A stretch of DNA of 6,482 nucleotides from DATKXU01 sp035528905. GTDB taxonomy: Bacteria > Armatimonadota > UBA5829 > DTJY01. The notes below the pieces were generated by a model, which did no database searches, was not told the origin of the DNA, and saw nothing but the letters and a program-made list of their open reading frames with translations. This document shows positions 1 to 6,071 of the stretch, piece after piece. Position 1 is the stretch's first letter. Every line of letters starts with the position of its first letter. The position numbers and the translations under genes were made by a program. The stretch is from the NCBI GenBank assembly GCA_035528905.1, contig DATKXU010000086.1, forward strand, positions 1 through 6,482. Direction: 5' to 3'.

Positions 1-126
1 TTCGATGGGCGGGTTGTGCAGTATGCCCAGGGTGACGGGATCTTCATTCCCCCGGGAGAGGAGCATAAACATAAGGCAAGGATACTATCAGACACAGCGA
101 AAGTCCTTTTGGTCGAGGACATCTGA
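1..126 (+). CDS. Cupin-domain protein, C-terminal end (partial)
   Basis: The window opens inside this gene; 41 codons remain before the TGA at 124-126. The visible piece matches cupin motif 2, G(X)5PXG(X)2H(X)3N: G11, P17, G19 and H22 (window-relative residues) are all in register, in the string GDGIFIPPGEEH. The motif's final Asn is replaced by Ala26. In cupins this His is usually one of the metal ligands and the motif forms part of the small beta barrel. A last beta strand (KVLLVEDI) closes the protein, as expected at the end of a single-domain cupin. Function cannot be fixed from this fragment: small cupins include sugar isomerases, dioxygenases and ligand-binding regulators. It lies 51 nt upstream of the oxidoreductase on the same strand and could share a transcript with it. 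Confidence 0.8.
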   Translation, partial: FDGRVVQYAQGDGIFIPPGEEHKHKARILSDTAKVLLVEDI

Positions 127-160
127 ATTTCAAATTGCAGATTGCAGATTGCAAATTGAA
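126..160. repeat. Heptamer tandem repeat array A (RATTGCA, 5 units)
   Basis: Five consecutive 7-bp units run in phase: aatttca, aattgca, gattgca, gattgca, aattgaa. The central units are identical or one base apart and the outer units are degenerate. The array starts at the last base of the cupin stop codon and ends just before the purine-rich ribosome-binding site of the oxidoreductase, so it fills most of the 51-nt gap. Confidence 0.85.
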
Positions 161-177
161 GGGAAAGGGAGATAGGA

Positions 178-1422
178 ATGGATAAGCAGGTCAGTCGAAG
201 AGAGTTTTTGAAGCAGTCGGCGGTGGCGGCGGGTGGAGTCGCGCTGCTGGGGAGCGGGGTATTGGCGGCTGAGGATGCGCCGGCGAAGCTCAACATCGCG
301 GTTATCGGATGCGGTGGGATGGGCAACGCGCATATCAGCGCACTAACGAACTTGAAGAACGGTGGGTATCCGGTTGAGATTGTCGCCGTCAGCGACGTTT
401 ATCAGCCCCGGCTGGATGGTGCGGCTCAGCGTACGGGTGGTAAGCCGTATGCCGATTATCGTGAAATTCTGAAGCGCAAGGATATTCATGCGGTTTCTAT
501 CGCAACCCCGGACCATTGGCACGCGTCTATCACTGTGGACGCGGCGAATGCGGGCAAGGACGTTTACTGCGAGAAGCCGATGACTCATTGGCGCAATCTC
601 AAGGAGGCGCAGGACATCGTTGCCGCCATCAAGCGGAACAATCGCGTGATGCAGGTGGGAACTCAGTTCATGTCAAGCAGCATTTGGGAGCAGATGAATG
701 AGCGGATCAAGGCGGGGGCAGTCGGCAAGTTGATCCATGCCCAGGCGAGCGACCTTCGGAATGGGCCGATTGGCTGTTATGACCCTAAGAGCAATGACGG
801 CCAGGCCGATCCGGCGAAGAACCTCGATTGGGATATGTGGCTCGGGCCGGCAAAGAAGAGGGCCTGGGAGCCGGGGCGGTTCTTCGCATTTCGCTCGTTC
901 TGGGACTACTCGGGCGGGTGCGGGACGGATTTCCTGCCGCACCTTCTGACTCCCCTAATCCGAACGATGGGCCTCGGATTCCCCAAGCGAGTGATGGCGA
1001 CCGGCGGGCAGTATGAGCAAAAGGATGGGCGGGAGATACCTGACATCTTTACAATAACGATGGAATATCCGGAAGGGCCGTCGGTGCTGCTGATCGCTTC
1101 GCTCTCGAACGACTCGCGGCTGCCGATGGTGGTTCGCGGATATGAGGGGACGATTGCCCTCGATCTGGGAAGCGCCGTGATCGAGCCACAAAGGGCGGTT
1201 GTGAAGGATGGGAAGCGAGAGGAAATCGCCGCCACGAGGGGCTACTCGCTGGAGGAGCATTTCAAGGATTTCCTCGATTGCGTGAAATCGCGGCAGAAGC
1301 CGAGGAGCAATGAGGTCCTGGGCTACCAGGTCATGACCGCCCTCCACATGGGGATCCACTCCTATCAGAAGGGCAAGGTCATGGAGTTTGACCCGAAGAC
1401 GGAGACGGCGGGGGCCGCCTAG
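178..1422 (+). CDS. Tat-exported Gfo/Idh/MocA family oxidoreductase
   Basis: A predicted NAD(P)-dependent sugar or polyol dehydrogenase of 414 aa. The N-terminus carries a twin-arginine signal (SRREFLK, R7-R8), then a short hydrophobic stretch to about residue 30 with a plausible cleavage after VLA, so the folded, cofactor-loaded enzyme should be exported. The Rossmann fold begins at residue 38 with the dinucleotide loop GCGGMG (44-49). DHWH lies at 112-115 and the family's EKP motif at 132-134. K133, with D251 and H255 (DxxxH), makes the expected catalytic set. The rest is the C-terminal alpha/beta substrate domain. The ATG at 178 is favoured because it includes the Tat motif and follows AGGGAG at 166-171 with 6 nt spacing. 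Tat-exported members of this family are common in Planctomycetota and related phyla. The substrate cannot be read from sequence; a sugar or sugar derivative is likely. Confidence 0.93.
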   Translation: MDKQVSRREFLKQSAVAAGGVALLGSGVLAAEDAPAKLNIAVIGCGGMGNAHISALTNLKNGGYPVEIVAVSDVYQPRLDGAAQRTGGKPYADYREILKRKDIHAVSIATPDHWHASITVDAANAGKDVYCEKPMTHWRNLKEAQDIVAAIKRNNRVMQVGTQFMSSSIWEQMNERIKAGAVGKLIHAQASDLRNGPIGCYDPKSNDGQADPAKNLDWDMWLGPAKKRAWEPGRFFAFRSFWDYSGGCGTDFLPHLLTPLIRTMGLGFPKRVMATGGQYEQKDGREIPDIFTITMEYPEGPSVLLIASLSNDSRLPMVVRGYEGTIALDLGSAVIEPQRAVVKDGKREEIAATRGYSLEEHFKDFLDCVKSRQKPRSNEVLGYQVMTALHMGIHSYQKGKVMEFDPKTETAGAA

Positions 1423-1427
1423 GCGGC
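1414..1427. repeat. 14-bp perfect palindrome over the oxidoreductase stop codon
   Basis: GCCGCCTAGGCGGC is its own reverse complement and includes the TAG stop (1420-1422). In RNA it could form a 5-bp GC stem with a CTAG loop. No T-run follows, so it is not a convincing intrinsic terminator; it might slightly slow transcription or protect a 3' end. It may also be chance in GC-rich coding sequence. Confidence 0.4.
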
Positions 1428-1430
1428 TAG

Positions 1431-1458
1431 TGAACAGTGATCAGTAAACAGTAAACAG
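1431..1458. repeat. Heptamer tandem repeat array B (TRAACAG, 4 units)
   Basis: Four in-phase 7-bp units: tgaacag, tgatcag, taaacag, taaacag. Every unit begins with TGA or TAA. Because 7 is not a multiple of 3, these stops fall in all three forward frames. The array lies 8 nt after the oxidoreductase stop and ends 1 nt before the GGAGG ribosome-binding site of the thioredoxin gene. Confidence 0.85.
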
Positions 1459-1468
1459 TGGAGGGGCA

Positions 1469-2083
1469 ATGGGTGTAGCAGGCAAGTACGCAATCGTGGG
1501 CGTGTTGGTGGCGGCGTTTGTCTTCACGAGCGTTCAGGTCAAACGCTCGGAGTTGAAGGGCAACACCATCTTCGGCACACGCAGAGGAGGTGTGGGCAGG
1601 CCAGACAAGAGCCCTATGTCCGGGCGAAAAGCCCCGGAATTCTCCCTCATGTCTCTTCAGGGCAAACAAGTGTCATTGGCGGACTTCAATGGGCAGGTGG
1701 TCCTGCTCGACTTCTGGGCGTCCTGGTGTCCGCCGTGCAGAGCGTCAATGCCGCTGCTGGGAGGGTTGGACGCCAAGTATCGAGACAAAGGGCTGAAAGT
1801 CATCAGCATCAACGAAAGAGATACCCCAGCACTCGCAGAGGGCGTTGTGAAGGAGATGAAGTACAAGGCGCTTGTGCTTCTGGACGAGGACGGCTCGGTG
1901 GGCGATCGGTATCAGATCGAGTATCTGCCGACTCTCATTCTGATAGACCAGAAGGGCAAGGTCGTTTGGCTGAAAGCGGGCTTTGCTCCCTATGAGGCAG
2001 AGCCGCTGGAGAGGCGAATCTGCGATCTCCTGCGAGTGAAGTATACGCACGGTTTCGGAGGAGGGCCGAGTGAACGCAATTGA
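1469..2083 (+). CDS. Membrane-anchored TlpA-like thiol-disulfide oxidoreductase
   Basis: A 204-aa thioredoxin-fold protein. Residues about 7-24 form one hydrophobic helix that should act as an uncleaved signal anchor. It is followed by a basic, glycine-rich linker (about 25-50) and the thioredoxin domain facing the extracytoplasmic side. The domain opens with the TlpA/ResA/AhpC-like pattern KAPEFSLMSLQGKQVSL and carries the redox motif W86-C87-P88-P89-C90 within DFWASWCPPC. The cis-proline is P154 (YLPT). WCPPC is usual in reductive TlpA/ResA/CcmG-type proteins. The ATG at 1469 follows GGAGG (1460-1464) at normal distance. The 3' end overlaps the ABC ATPase gene by 14 nt, suggesting coupled translation and a role with that transporter or with the secreted protein encoded downstream. 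A CcmG-like role in cytochrome c maturation is possible, but no other maturation gene is visible. Confidence 0.9.
   Translation: MGVAGKYAIVGVLVAAFVFTSVQVKRSELKGNTIFGTRRGGVGRPDKSPMSGRKAPEFSLMSLQGKQVSLADFNGQVVLLDFWASWCPPCRASMPLLGGLDAKYRDKGLKVISINERDTPALAEGVVKEMKYKALVLLDEDGSVGDRYQIEYLPTLILIDQKGKVVWLKAGFAPYEAEPLERRICDLLRVKYTHGFGGGPSERN
2057..2065 (+). promoter_or_regulatory. Ribosome-binding site deciding the GTG start of the ABC ATPase
   Basis: GGAGGAGGG lies inside the end of the thioredoxin gene, 4-7 nt before the GTG at 2070. It is among the strongest Shine-Dalgarno matches in the window and supports this GTG as the start, with the two genes overlapping by 14 nt. Confidence 0.75.
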
Positions 2084-2999
2084 AACCGATGGCCTGACAA
2101 AGCGCTACAAGGGGAGCCGCCGCAAGCCCGGAACGCTGGCGGTAGATAACCTGTCATTCCAGGTCCAGGAAGGCGAGATCTTCGGATTCCTTGGGCCGAA
2201 CGGGGCGGGAAAGACGACGACGATATACGTGCTCCTCGGCCTCCTGCGGCCCACATCGGGCGGGGGGCGGCTTCTGGGACTTCCGTTCGGCGAGCCGGAT
2301 GCACTCCGCCGGGTGGGCTTCCTGCCCGAATACGTGAATCTCCACGATTATTACACTGCGGACGGCATGCTGAACTACTATGCGAAGCTCTCGAACCTCG
2401 ATCACGAAAAGGCCAGGGAGAGGGTTCATTTCGTGCTGGAACGACTGGGTATGGCCGACTTGTGCAACAAGCGAATTTCCAGGATGTCGCGAGGCCAGGT
2501 CCAGCGACTGGGGCTGGCGCAGGCATTCCTCGGCGACCCGGACCTTATCATACTTGACGAGCCGACCTCCAGCCTTGATCCGGTCGGCCGCAAGGAGGTC
2601 AAGGACATGCTGCTCGAACTCAGGGCCGAGGGAAAGACCATCATCATAAGCTCGCATATTCTGAGCGACATCGAGGCGCTCTGCGACAGGGTCGGTATAT
2701 TGAGAAACGGGCAGCTAGTGACCATCGGCAAGCTGGATGATCTACTGAAGACCGAAGACAGCGTGCGCATCACGACCGAGAAGCTCCCCGCCGAGGCAGT
2801 GCAGGAGATCGAGAAGCTGGGCGGGATCGTGACCGGTTCGCCGACCGTATTCGAGATTGACCTGCCGGATAAGGAGAAGCAATACGACGTGATGGCTGTG
2901 CTGCAGAAGAACGATTGTCCGCTGCACTCGGTGGCATCGCGGAAGGCCAGCCTGGAGGACCTCTTCTTCGACCTCATGAAAGGAGAGCAAGCCCAATGA
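2070..2999 (+). CDS. ABC transporter ATP-binding protein (ABC-2/DrrA-CcmA-like)
   Basis: A 309-aa cytoplasmic ATPase that would power the permease encoded next to it. Motifs in order: Walker A GPNGAGKTT (42-50, K48); Q-loop region FLPEY, with Glu87 where glutamine is usual; signature MSRGQ (139-143) in place of LSGGQ; Walker B LIILDE (159-164, catalytic E164) followed by PTSSLDP as D-loop; switch His H196 in SSHIL. After about residue 225 comes a C-terminal extension of about 80 aa, as in ATPases of ABC-2 exporters. The LPE and MSRGQ variants are seen in this subfamily, so the protein is probably active. It starts at GTG inside the thioredoxin gene behind a strong ribosome-binding site, and its TGA overlaps the permease ATG (ATGA at 2996-2999). 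The substrate is unknown. Export is more likely than import, as no solute-binding protein is present. Confidence 0.94.
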   Translation: MNAIETDGLTKRYKGSRRKPGTLAVDNLSFQVQEGEIFGFLGPNGAGKTTTIYVLLGLLRPTSGGGRLLGLPFGEPDALRRVGFLPEYVNLHDYYTADGMLNYYAKLSNLDHEKARERVHFVLERLGMADLCNKRISRMSRGQVQRLGLAQAFLGDPDLIILDEPTSSLDPVGRKEVKDMLLELRAEGKTIIISSHILSDIEALCDRVGILRNGQLVTIGKLDDLLKTEDSVRITTEKLPAEAVQEIEKLGGIVTGSPTVFEIDLPDKEKQYDVMAVLQKNDCPLHSVASRKASLEDLFFDLMKGEQAQ

Positions 3000-3817
3000 G
3001 CATACTGGCGATTGCCAAAGACCAGGCCGGCGATCTGCTTCGCAGGCGATATCTGATAGTCATTCTGATCATCAGCTTGGGAGTTGTGCTGTCATTCATC
3101 GGATACCTTGCTCTCATGAAAAGCCTGCTGGCCAAGGCGGCCGGGCCGTCCGCGTCAGCCCAAATTTCGAACCCCGTGGAGACTCAGGCGATGGCGGAGT
3201 TCATGTTCGCCGGCCTGCGGGCGGCATTGCACGGATTGGTGGCGTTCATCGGAGTAGTCCTCTCCATGCTGCTGATGGCAACCTCCGTGAGCAGCGAGAT
3301 CTCCAAGGGAACAGCGCGAATGATCCTGTCCCGGCCGGTTCGGCGGTACGAAATGTTCCTTGGGAAATGGCTCGGCTGCGTGGCGATTCTGTTCCTCTAC
3401 TCCGTTTTGATGGGGGCGCTGGTGAGCGGATGGACGTATTACGCCTTCCACAAGCTAGGGGCGATAGTTCCGGTTGCGCTCGGGATGGGATTCCTGAAGG
3501 CGGTAGTGATGGGCACGACGGCGCTCACGCTCTCCATGCTGCTACACCCGCTGCTGTCGGCGGCGATCGCATACTTCGCCAGCGCGGAGATATTCCTGTT
3601 CTTCTCGGCATTCGGGCATGGGATCGTCCGGCAGATCATTCGCGCGCCGTTCTACGTGCTGCCGAGCTATGGGACCTTCGATACCTACAAGGCCGTTTTT
3701 AGCGGAACGAATCTGGAGGCCGCCGATGTAGCTTACAAGGCGGGCTACGCGGTGCTGTACTCGGCGGTGATGCTGCTCATCGGCATCGCCCTGTTCCGAA
3801 AGAAGGACCTGATATGA
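2996..3817 (+). CDS. ABC-2 type transporter permease
   Basis: A 273-aa membrane protein with about six predicted helices, near residues 20-41, 74-97, 126-148, 157-180, 182-205 and 247-267. After helix 2 it has the cytoplasmic signature of ABC-2 permeases: SSEISKGTARMILSRPVRR (E101, G105, R113-P114-V115), then G123-K124. An extracytoplasmic loop of about 30 residues lies between helices 1 and 2. The ATG at 2996 is chosen over in-frame upstream codons because AAGGAG (2979-2984) precedes it and it overlaps the ATPase stop as ATGA; an earlier start would duplicate more than 80 nt of the ATPase gene. With the upstream ATPase it should form a 2+2 transporter. The layout resembles NosY-like and other ABC-2 permeases of unknown substrate. 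Its own stop overlaps the start of the secreted-protein gene (ATGA at 3814-3817). Confidence 0.92.
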   Translation: MSILAIAKDQAGDLLRRRYLIVILIISLGVVLSFIGYLALMKSLLAKAAGPSASAQISNPVETQAMAEFMFAGLRAALHGLVAFIGVVLSMLLMATSVSSEISKGTARMILSRPVRRYEMFLGKWLGCVAILFLYSVLMGALVSGWTYYAFHKLGAIVPVALGMGFLKAVVMGTTALTLSMLLHPLLSAAIAYFASAEIFLFFSAFGHGIVRQIIRAPFYVLPSYGTFDTYKAVFSGTNLEAADVAYKAGYAVLYSAVMLLIGIALFRKKDLI

Positions 3818-5403
3818 GACTGATCGGATTGGTCGTGCTTTGCCTGGTCTGCACCTCAGCCAACGCTGGAAAGAAATTGATCGAATATGGCTGGGACGTC
3901 CCGGATACCGGTTTCGTGAGAGCACACGTCGCCGAGATGGAGAAGATTCCGTTCGACGGGGTCGTGATCCGCGTGCTCTCCAAGCCGGGGTCGGGCGATC
4001 AACTAGGCTGGCGGGTATTCTCCAAGCAGCCGATCAAGCCCGAGGAATACCAGCACGCAATTGACGACCTGAAGGCGACGAAGTTCAAGCGGTTCACCGA
4101 TAACTTCATCCAGGTGATCGCCTATCCGGGCGACGTGGATTGGTTCGATCCCGAGTGGCAGGCGATCGCGGAGAATGCGGCATCTCTGGCCAGAGTAGCG
4201 AAGCTTAGCGGGTGCAAGGGCATCATGTTCGACCCGGAGCACTACAGCGAGCACCAGATCTGGAACTTCCGGAGCCTGCCCAAGAACCATACGTATGATG
4301 AGTACGCGGCCAGGATCAAGGAACGGGGCAGGGAGTTCATCCGAGCGATCAACAAGGAATACCCCGACATCACGATCCTCACGCTCTATGGGTCATCGCT
4401 GCCCTATCTTCAATCCCAGCCCGGGGGACTGGGGAAGGCGGATTATGGGCTGCTGGCGGCGTTTTACGACGGCATCTATGAGGCTGCAACGCCCGGCACG
4501 ACATTGGTGGACGGCTTTGAATCCTCCTACGGCTATCGCGATCGGAAGCTCTTCGAGGACGGGCGGGATACGGTCTTGAAGCGAACCGGGACTATATCAA
4601 CCGAGCCCAAGGCCTTCGAGAAGCACGTCCGATGCGGATTCGGTGTTTGGGCGGACAACGGGGGCGCGCCGGTCGGTTGGCATCCGGATGATTTCTCGAA
4701 AAACTACTACACGCCTGCGGGACTGAGGGCGTCGCTGGCGTATGCATTGGAGACAAGCGACGGATACGTGTGGGTGTATTCCGAGCGTCTGAAATGGTGG
4801 GACTTCAACGTGCCCCAGCAATACCTGGATGCGCTCGCACTCGCTAAGAAAGGCCCCGGCTCGGGTGAGAAGAACCCTTTGAAGATAACGACCCCTGCTC
4901 CGAAGGCCGCGGATCAGAAGGGTTACTCTGATGAGGAGACGTTCGCCGAGTTTCGCAAGACGATGACCGAGATCTTCGACTTCCCCAAAGACGGCTGGCG
5001 GTTCAGGCGGGACGAATCAGAGGTCGGGAAAAAGAAGGGCTGGTTCAAAGTCGGCTTCGATGATTCGAGCTGGCGGACGATCAGCATCGGGAAGTTTTGG
5101 GAGGAGCAGGGTGAGGAATACGACGGCAAGGCCTGGTATCGCCTGAGATTCACCTCGCCGGCGGTAGAACCGGGGAAGCGCGTCTTCCTCGCGGTCGGGG
5201 CGGCGGATGAGTCGGCATGGGTGTGGCTGAATGGGAAATCCGTTGGCGTTCATGACATCGGTCCGGCCGGCTGGGAAGTGCCGTTTGCACTGGACGTGAC
5301 CCCCTTCCTGAAGCCCGGTGCGGAGAACACCCTGGCAATAATGGTCTATGATCGAGGGTTCGCCGGCGGCCTTTGGAAGTCGATTAAGCTGATGGTGAAG
5401 TAG
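3814..5403 (+). CDS. Secreted two-domain protein: putative barrel-type glycosidase plus beta-sandwich
   Basis: A 529-aa exported protein. Residues 1-18 are a Sec signal peptide with a likely cut after SANA. Residues about 20-345 look like an alpha/beta barrel: strand-like segments are spaced through it (FDGVVIRV, FIQVIAYPG, GCKGIMFDPEHY, DITILTLYG, TTLVDGFESSYGY, DGYVWVYSER), and several end in acidic residues. D140, E142, D233, E236 and E324 are candidate catalytic residues. A polar, proline-containing linker (about 346-395) leads to a C-terminal sandwich (about 400-529). That domain has the pattern of GH2-type sugar-binding domains: GFDDSSW (414-420), WYRLRF (441-446), WVWLNGK (469-475), then DVTPFLKPG. 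The C-terminal call is fairly firm; the barrel fits no glycosidase family I can name, and hydrolase activity is inferred. AAGGA (3803-3807) and the ATGA overlap with the permease gene indicate coupled translation, which links this protein to the transporter. Confidence 0.72.
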   Translation: MRLIGLVVLCLVCTSANAGKKLIEYGWDVPDTGFVRAHVAEMEKIPFDGVVIRVLSKPGSGDQLGWRVFSKQPIKPEEYQHAIDDLKATKFKRFTDNFIQVIAYPGDVDWFDPEWQAIAENAASLARVAKLSGCKGIMFDPEHYSEHQIWNFRSLPKNHTYDEYAARIKERGREFIRAINKEYPDITILTLYGSSLPYLQSQPGGLGKADYGLLAAFYDGIYEAATPGTTLVDGFESSYGYRDRKLFEDGRDTVLKRTGTISTEPKAFEKHVRCGFGVWADNGGAPVGWHPDDFSKNYYTPAGLRASLAYALETSDGYVWVYSERLKWWDFNVPQQYLDALALAKKGPGSGEKNPLKITTPAPKAADQKGYSDEETFAEFRKTMTEIFDFPKDGWRFRRDESEVGKKKGWFKVGFDDSSWRTISIGKFWEEQGEEYDGKAWYRLRFTSPAVEPGKRVFLAVGAADESAWVWLNGKSVGVHDIGPAGWEVPFALDVTPFLKPGAENTLAIMVYDRGFAGGLWKSIKLMVK

Positions 5404-5477
5404 ACGAGAAACTGCTCCTTTCCCAACCCTCCTACTTGACTTGAAATGCGGTTGGCGATATTCTACAAACAACTCAC
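5404..5477 (+). promoter_or_regulatory. Intergenic gap with sigma70-like promoter (-35 5436-5441, -10 5459-5464)
   Basis: TTGACT (5 of 6 to consensus) and TATTCT (4 of 6) are separated by exactly 17 nt. Initiation about 7 nt past the -10 would fall near 5471, leaving a leader of only some 5-8 nt before the ATG at 5478. No Shine-Dalgarno sequence is visible before that ATG. The gap follows the last gene of the transporter operon, so it likely marks a new transcription unit. I see no hairpin terminator in it. Confidence 0.6.
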
Positions 5478-6020
5478 ATGGAACAGGCCATTGATTCAAG
5501 CGTAATGCATTGTGCCAGGCATCCCAGGGAGGAGACCGCCATCACGTGCGCGAGCTGCGGGACTCCCATCTGCCCGCGATGCATGGTCTCCACGCCCGTC
5601 GGCATGAAGTGCCCCGACTGCGGCAAGGTGAAGAACTCCGTGCTGTTCAAAGTCAGCCCCGGGCGGCTCGTAGTCGCAGGGATCACCGCGATGGCGGCAG
5701 GAGTGATTGCGGCGCTCATCGGCCATATCGGCTTCTTCGTGATATTCCTCTCCATGCCCTATGGCTATTTCGCCGGCGGACTGATCTTGAGGGCATCCGG
5801 CATGAAGCGCGGGCGCAAGCTGGAGATAGTCGTAGGCGCATTGATGGTCATCGGGGCGCTAGCGATTCAGTTCACTGGGCCGCTACTGGCAATAGCGGCT
5901 CTCAACGCAGCCGGAAAACTGACGTATGCCCCTGTGCTTCGCGCGCTGATTGACCCATTCTTCTGGATCGCGGTCGTGCTTTCCACTGGTGCAGCGGTTT
6001 CGAAGATAAGGTATCTTTGA
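5478..6020 (+). CDS. B-box-type zinc-finger membrane protein
   Basis: A 180-aa protein with an N-terminal double zinc site. Candidate ligands are C12, H15, C24, C27, C32, C35, C45 and C48, in the order CxxH, CxxC, CxxC, CxxC. The text ICPRCM...TPVGMKCPDC is typical of bacterial B-box zinc fingers, often found fused to rhomboid proteases or other membrane domains. After residue 60 come about four hydrophobic helices (near 63-82, 84-104, 115-142 and 159-175) separated by a basic loop (MKRGRK, 109-114). No rhomboid catalytic motif (GxSG or a following His) is present, so this is not a protease of that type. The start at 5478 fits the nearby promoter; an in-frame ATG at 5505 would still keep all zinc ligands, and neither has a clear ribosome-binding site. 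Role unknown: the finger may bind a protein partner at the cytoplasmic membrane face. Confidence 0.8.
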   Translation: MEQAIDSSVMHCARHPREETAITCASCGTPICPRCMVSTPVGMKCPDCGKVKNSVLFKVSPGRLVVAGITAMAAGVIAALIGHIGFFVIFLSMPYGYFAGGLILRASGMKRGRKLEIVVGALMVIGALAIQFTGPLLAIAALNAAGKLTYAPVLRALIDPFFWIAVVLSTGAAVSKIRYL

Positions 6021-6024
6021 GGAA

Positions 6025-6066
6025 GACTTTAGACTTTAGACTTTAGACTTTAGACTGGAGACCTTA
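6025..6066. repeat. Heptamer tandem repeat array C (GACTTTA, 4 perfect + 2 degenerate units)
   Basis: Four perfect copies of gacttta (6025-6052) are followed in phase by gactgga and gacctta. Each perfect unit junction contains TAG, giving stops in all three forward frames, and TAA on the reverse strand likewise. The array starts 4 nt after the zinc-finger gene's stop and runs into the AGGAGG before the methyltransferase start, filling nearly the whole 51-nt gap. Confidence 0.92.
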
Positions 6067-6071
6067 GGAGG
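6066..6071 (+). promoter_or_regulatory. AGGAGG abutting the methyltransferase ATG
   Basis: A perfect anti-Shine-Dalgarno match ends directly at the ATG (6072) with zero spacing, which is poor geometry. A weaker GGAG at 6057-6060 has 11 nt spacing and may be the working site. An in-frame TAG at 6051-6053 with no start codon after it excludes an earlier start. Confidence 0.5.

Noticed and set aside
126..160. Heptamer arrays as a degenerate CRISPR or iteron origin
   Set aside because: Units are 7 bp and directly abutting with no spacers, and no Cas or replication-initiator gene is nearby.
1414..1427. Possible intrinsic terminator after the oxidoreductase gene
   Set aside because: The palindrome allows only a 5-bp stem with a 4-nt loop and no T-run follows, so it is kept only as a palindrome.
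1990..2977. Long reverse-strand open frames opposite the ABC ATPase (about 170-180 codons)
   Set aside because: They are antisense to a gene with clear motifs, have low-complexity Ser/Pro/Arg-rich composition and show no recognisable domain.
2915..2995. Upstream extension of the permease reading frame
   Set aside because: The extension lies fully inside the ATPase coding region. The ATG at 2996 has a ribosome-binding site, the ATGA overlap and an N-terminus that fits ABC-2 permeases.
1469..3817. Cytochrome c maturation cluster (CcmG/CcmA/CcmB)
   Set aside because: The permease carries an ABC-2 signature rather than CcmB features, the TlpA-like protein is not specific, and no other maturation or cytochrome gene is present.
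3814..3870. Lipoprotein signal on the 529-aa protein (cysteines near residues 10 and 13)
   Set aside because: Neither cysteine sits in an L-[AS]-[GA]-C lipobox, while SANA followed by GK is a good signal peptidase I site.
5404..5435. Terminator downstream of the secreted-protein gene
   Set aside because: No stem-loop with a T-tract could be found in this stretch.
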